A model generated the notes under the pieces. The model was not told the origin of the DNA. It saw only the letters and a program-made list of their open reading frames with translations, and searched no databases. Source: Pelobacter sp. UBA6093 (GTDB taxonomy: Bacteria; Desulfobacterota; Desulfuromonadia; Desulfuromonadales; Syntrophotaleaceae). From it: DNA of 16,208 nt. This document shows positions 13,325 to 16,208 of this stretch, one piece after another; within the stretch, counting starts at the first letter, position 1, and every line of letters begins with the position of its first letter. The DNA lies in assembly GCA_002435955.1 (NCBI GenBank), contig DIWZ01000002.1:2912-19119 (forward strand), written 5' to 3'. The position numbers and the translations under genes were made by a program.

Positions 13325-14059
13325 TTAGAACGTAAAGGTCAGCGTAACGCCGGCCAGGGTTTCCGTATCGATGGCATCTTTGGCTGCCGAGCTGATGGGA
13401 GTCGAGAACACGAAAGACGGGCTGATCGTGAACTGCTCCGACAGGGCATAATCAAGGCCGACACTGGCTTCAACGTTATGCAAACCGCTGTAATCGCCAA
13501 TCGAGTAATCGCTGTGGAGGTTATAGGACACCAGGGCGCCGAGGTTCAGGGTCAGGTTTTCCATCATTTCCAGGGAATGGCTGACATCGAAAGTAAAGTA
13601 CAGGCCCTCTTCCTCGGCGGCATCCCAATCCCAGTACATGCTGATGGTCGGAGCCAGCAAGGTGTTGATCGTAGCGTTGATGAACAGTTCGTTGGTATCC
13701 TCGGCGCCTTCCAACTGATACCAGATATCGCCGACCGTTACGGAAAGCAGGTCGCCACAATCGTGGGCATAGCTGAGGATGATGTCGGTCTCGGTCACTT
13801 CACCAGCATTTAAACCTTCGCCGTCATCGCTTTTAAGCTGCCAGTTGCTCCAGTAGCCCAGAGTCCAGCCGTGAGTCGAAAGATCGGCACCACCCTGAAC
13901 AACCGGCAGACTGCCGCTGAGATCAAACCCGCGCCACAGGTACTTATCGAACACGCCGACATAGGCATCGCCTTCCACCTCGATTGCAGCGCCGGACTGG
14001 GCCACCAAACCAACTGAAAGAATCGCGGCAACCAACAACGAAACACTCCATCTTTTCAT
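13325..14059 (-). CDS. TorF-like outer-membrane protein (putative porin, TIGR02001-like)
   Basis: A 244-residue exported beta-barrel protein. Residues 1-25 form a clear signal peptide (Lys-Arg, hydrophobic core, SGAA cleavage). The mature part begins with strands typical of the family, including VFDKYLWRGFDLSG (36-49), VVQGG (53-57) and GWTLGYWSNW (64-73). Alternating strand patterns run to a C-terminal LTFTF, whose final Phe is the usual outer-membrane assembly signal. These proteins are often encoded beside ammonium transporters and PII proteins, as here, so a role in uptake of small nitrogen compounds is plausible but unproven. The ATG at 14059 is 8 bases after AAGGAG; the longer frame to 14122 runs back across the amtB terminator. 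A terminator separates it from amtB, so it is probably expressed by readthrough. Confidence 0.8.
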   Translation of the reverse strand: MKRWSVSLLVAAILSVGLVAQSGAAIEVEGDAYVGVFDKYLWRGFDLSGSLPVVQGGADLSTHGWTLGYWSNWQLKSDDGEGLNAGEVTETDIILSYAHDCGDLLSVTVGDIWYQLEGAEDTNELFINATINTLLAPTISMYWDWDAAEEEGLYFTFDVSHSLEMMENLTLNLGALVSYNLHSDYSIGDYSGLHNVEASVGLDYALSEQFTISPSFVFSTPISSAAKDAIDTETLAGVTLTFTF

Positions 14060-14072
14060 AACATTCTCCTTG

Positions 14073-14117
14073 AAAAAAAGCCCGTCCCGAACGACGCTTG
14101 CCGTCCGGGGACAGGGC
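14073..14117 (-). terminator. Intrinsic terminator between amtB and the TorF-like gene
   Basis: On the - strand GCCCTGTCCC (14117-14108) pairs with GGGACGGGC (14088-14080), with one bulged T, around a GC-rich loop, and is followed by seven T (14079-14073). The AAGGAG site of the downstream gene begins two bases after the T tract. As at icd/mdh, there is no room for a promoter after the terminator. Confidence 0.8.
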
Positions 14118-14121
14118 ATCA

Positions 14122-15474
14122 TTATTTAACAGCACCGTTCACATTTTCCTGGCCGGGAGAAAACACCGTACCGAGGCGTATAGTCTGGAAGTCGGGGTAT
14201 GCCGAAGCACCGTGTTCAGTGTAGTCCAGACCGGCCATTTCCTCTTCCTTGGAAACGCGCATGCCAATCACCAGGGCGATCAGCTTGAACATGACCAGGC
14301 CGACACCGAAGGCCCAGACAAAGCAGGCGCCGATACCGATCAACTGAACACCGACAGTCTGGAGGGAAAAGCCGGCGCTGTTGAACAGGCCGGCGGCGAG
14401 AGTACCCCAGGCCCCGCAAACACCGTGGACCGAAATGGCGCCGACGGGATCGTCAACCCTGATTTTGTCAAAGAACAGAACCGAGAAGAGTACCAACACA
14501 CCGGCAATGGCGCCGATGATGACAGCCGACAACGGGGAGACATTGGCACACCCGGCGGTAATCCCGACCAGACCAGCCAGCGCACCGTTCATGGTCATAC
14601 CGATATCGCTTTTGCCGTACTTCAGCCAGGTAGCGCCCATAGCAGTACAAGCACCGGCAGCAGCAGCCAGGGTGGTGGTCACGGCGATCAGGGCGATGGA
14701 AGTATCACCGACAGTGGTGGACCCAGGGTTAAACCCGTACCAGCCGAACCACAGCAGGAACACACCCAGAGCAGCCAGAGGAATATTGTGACCGGGGATC
14801 GGCTTGACCTTGCCGTGCTTGTCGAATTTTCCCAGGCGGGGGCCAACGACGATGGCGCCGGCCAGTGCAAGCCAACCACCTACGGAGTGAACCACGGTCG
14901 AACCGGCGAAGTCGATAAACCCGAGTCCTTCCAGCCAGCCGCTGCCGTTATACAGGCTGCCCCAGGCCCAGCCGCCGAAAATGGGATAAATAAAGGCCGA
15001 AACCAGGGCCGAGTAGACCAGGTAAGCGCTGAACTTGGTTCGCTCGGCTACGGCGCCGGAAATGATGGTGGCTGCGGTGGCGGCAAACACGGTCTGAAAC
15101 ATCCAGAAAGCATAGTTCCAGGCTTCCGCATCACCGGTAGCCCCACCGAAGAAAAAGTCGCTAGTACCGAAAAAGCCGTTGGTGGTGCCGAACATCAGGC
15201 CGAAACCAACCGCCCAGAAGGCGATGGCGCCGACAGAAAAGTCCATCAGGTTTTTCATCAGGATGTTACAGGCGTTCTTGGCACGGGTAAAACCGACTTC
15301 CACCATGGCAAAACCGGCTTGCATGATGAAGACCATGAACGCAGCGATAAGGGTCCAGACAAAGTTAAGATTGTTCTGTACGGTTTCCGCGGTAACGGGT
15401 ACATCTTCAGCCCATGCGAGAACCGGCAAAGCCAGCAGCAGACCGGCGCCCAGGATACTTGCCCACTTTTTCAT
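14122..15474 (-). CDS. amtB: Ammonium transporter (Amt family)
   Basis: An inner-membrane trimeric channel for ammonium/ammonia. The 450-residue product has an N-terminal signal-like segment (1-22, ending AWA) and about 11 hydrophobic segments. Family hallmarks are MQAGFAMVEVGFTRAKN (51-67), GAVAERTKFSAY (140-151), DFAGSTVVHSVGGWLAL (188-204) with Asp188 and the first pore His196, WFGWYGFNPGS (242-252) and DDPVGAISVHGVCGAWGTLA (341-360) with the second pore His350. The C-terminal tail (about 410-450) would contact PII. The ATG at 15474 has AAGGAGG upstream; a longer frame (to 15507) starts before that site. It is 35 bases downstream of glnB, the usual arrangement for PII gating of the channel. 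Confidence 0.95.
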   Translation of the reverse strand: MKKWASILGAGLLLALPVLAWAEDVPVTAETVQNNLNFVWTLIAAFMVFIMQAGFAMVEVGFTRAKNACNILMKNLMDFSVGAIAFWAVGFGLMFGTTNGFFGTSDFFFGGATGDAEAWNYAFWMFQTVFAATAATIISGAVAERTKFSAYLVYSALVSAFIYPIFGGWAWGSLYNGSGWLEGLGFIDFAGSTVVHSVGGWLALAGAIVVGPRLGKFDKHGKVKPIPGHNIPLAALGVFLLWFGWYGFNPGSTTVGDTSIALIAVTTTLAAAAGACTAMGATWLKYGKSDIGMTMNGALAGLVGITAGCANVSPLSAVIIGAIAGVLVLFSVLFFDKIRVDDPVGAISVHGVCGAWGTLAAGLFNSAGFSLQTVGVQLIGIGACFVWAFGVGLVMFKLIALVIGMRVSKEEEMAGLDYTEHGASAYPDFQTIRLGTVFSPGQENVNGAVK

Positions 15475-15509
15475 GTCGAACTTCCTCCTTGTTGTGTTGC
15501 AACTCACGC

Positions 15510-15848
15510 CTAAAGGGCTTCCGGTCCGGTTTCGCCGGTCCGGATACGCACTACCTGCTCGATATCGTAGACGAAAATCTTACCGTCACCGATGGTGCCG
15601 GTCTGGGCAGCGTTCTTAACGACATTCATCACTTCGTTGACGCGTTCGGCGGGGATCACCAGCTCCACCTTGATTTTGGGGATAAAATCGATCTGATACT
15701 CGGCTCCACGATAAAGTTCGGTATGCCCCTTCTGCCGCCCGAAGCCTCGCACCTCGCTGACCGTCATGCCGCTGATCCCCATTTCGGCCAGGGCTTCCTT
15801 GACGTCTTCCAGCTTAAAAGGTTTGATGATGCATTCGATCTTTTTCAT
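15510..15848 (-). CDS. glnB: Nitrogen regulatory protein PII
   Basis: A trimeric sensor of ATP/ADP and 2-oxoglutarate that controls the adjacent AmtB. Because it directly precedes amtB, it is the GlnK type by position. The 112-residue length is standard. It has MKKIECIIKPFKLEDVKEAL (1-20), the T-loop GRQKGHTELYRGAEYQIDF (37-55) with the uridylylation site Tyr51, the B-loop TGTIGDGKIFV (83-93) and the C-terminal RIRTGE (101-106) that contacts the nucleotide. The ATG at 15848 follows GGAG; the longer frame to 15944 adds residues foreign to the family. A sigma-54-like promoter about 150 bases upstream fits control by nitrogen status. Confidence 0.94.
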   Translation of the reverse strand: MKKIECIIKPFKLEDVKEALAEMGISGMTVSEVRGFGRQKGHTELYRGAEYQIDFIPKIKVELVIPAERVNEVMNVVKNAAQTGTIGDGKIFVYDIEQVVRIRTGETGPEAL

Positions 15849-15889
15849 GCGAAAGTCTCCTTGTTGACGCCTCTGGTGTAGAGGTTCGG

Positions 15890-15919
15890 GGTGGCGGGTT
15901 TCCGGAAAGAACCGCCACC
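15890..15919 (-). promoter_or_regulatory. Hairpin in the glnB leader
   Basis: GGTGGCGG (15890-15897) pairs with CCGCCACC (15912-15919); the loop itself contains the palindrome TTTCCGGAAA. No T run follows on the - strand. It lies about 40 bases before the glnB ATG, inside the leader expected from the -24/-12 promoter. Confidence 0.45.
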
Positions 15920-16001
15920 AACTGTTACAGGCCGGACATGCCATACCTGTTTAAAAAATTGCATTCCCTCAAGGGATTTGCGTGCGCACACTCTCCCCTA
16001 T

Positions 16002-16017
16002 CGCACAGGTCGTACCA
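16002..16017 (-). promoter_or_regulatory. Sigma-54 (-24/-12) promoter for glnB-amtB
   Basis: On the - strand TGGTACGACCTGTGCG (16017-16002) has GG and GC ten bases apart and matches the consensus TGGCACG-N4-TTGCW except at three positions. The start is expected near 15991, about 143 bases before glnB. No convincing NtrC site was seen upstream; the window extends only about 190 bases further. Confidence 0.65.
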
Positions 16018-16045
16018 AATTTCATTTCGCTGTAATTTCGGGTAG

Positions 16046-16062
16046 TTAATGATTAGCATTAA
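16046..16062. promoter_or_regulatory. Dyad upstream of the sigma-54 promoter
   Basis: TTAATG (16046-16051) and CATTAA (16057-16062) form perfect 6-base arms with a 5-base centre. The dyad is centred about 63 bases upstream of the predicted start, a position suited to an activator or DNA-bending protein. It does not match the NtrC consensus. Confidence 0.35.
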
Positions 16063-16168
16063 AATAATTGGCTTATTTTTTGGGCAAACTGGGCGAAAAT
16101 ACCCGCGGCTGATTATTTTTTACCCAGCACTGCCGAGCTTGGTTCGCAACAATCCCTGTCTCCCACAC

Positions 16169-16201
16169 AAAAAAAAGGCATGGACCCATAAAGTCCATGC
16201 C
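16169..16201 (-). terminator. Intrinsic terminator of a gene beyond the window
   Basis: On the - strand GGCATGGAC (16201-16193) pairs with GTCCATGCC (16185-16177), followed by eight T (16176-16169). It marks the end of a - strand transcription unit lying to the right of this window and insulates the glnB promoter. Confidence 0.85.
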
Positions 16202-16208
16202 GGAATCG

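Noticed and set aside
14098..15513. Long open frame of 471 codons on the + strand opposite amtB
   Set aside because: It mirrors amtB in a GC-rich region, has a low-complexity Gly/Gln/Asp-rich product, no ribosome-binding site and no family pattern; amtB on the other strand has all pore motifs.
1..16208. CRISPR array, tRNA or rRNA genes, complete insertion sequence, toxin-antitoxin or defence genes
   Set aside because: No regularly spaced repeats, cloverleaf-like segments, transposase motifs or defence domains were seen on either strand.

Overview
The window looks like a chromosomal segment of an anaerobic deltaproteobacterium of the Desulfuromonadales, of the Pelobacter/Syntrophotalea or Geobacter type. 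The grounds are the neighbouring icd, mdh and four-subunit 2-oxoglutarate:ferredoxin oxidoreductase genes, a one-chain pyruvate:ferredoxin oxidoreductase, and a glnB-amtB-TorF-porin cluster behind a sigma-54-like promoter. The assignment is from memory of gene content, not from a search.

Left part (1-8160), mostly + strand: icd (NADP isocitrate dehydrogenase), mdh (malate dehydrogenase), a small winged-helix regulator on the - strand, a roughly 550-base regulatory gap, nifJ (pyruvate:ferredoxin oxidoreductase, 1180 residues) and purE. Middle (8170-10912): korD-korA-korB-korC, a tight operon for 2-oxoglutarate:ferredoxin oxidoreductase. Together these genes link pyruvate, acetyl-CoA, isocitrate, 2-oxoglutarate, succinyl-CoA and malate through ferredoxin, so the cycle could run oxidatively or reductively. 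fbp (fructose-1,6-bisphosphatase, - strand) adds a gluconeogenic step and converges on korC.

Right part: fbp and a small coiled-coil gene diverge from overlapping promoters. A second small unknown gene converges on the coiled-coil gene at a strong bidirectional terminator. From 12732 to 13324 there is no intact gene. This stretch holds a partial dispersed repeat and what looks like a broken, 5'-truncated membrane gene of the EI24/CysZ type, carrying a small inverted-repeat insertion. The last cluster, on the - strand, is glnB, amtB and a TorF-like outer-membrane protein gene (nitrogen sensing and ammonium uptake), with a good -24/-12 promoter upstream of glnB.

The least explained features are: (1) a dispersed repeat present in four forms (one full stem-loop, three partial), lying next to icd, mdh, nifJ and the pseudogene; (2) two places, icd/mdh and amtB/torF, where an intrinsic terminator sits directly against the ribosome-binding site of the next gene; (3) a perfect 16-bp palindrome and leader hairpins in front of nifJ; (4) the decayed EI24/CysZ-like remnant. 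No tRNA, rRNA, CRISPR array, complete insertion sequence or clear defence system was seen. Most of the window is core metabolism.
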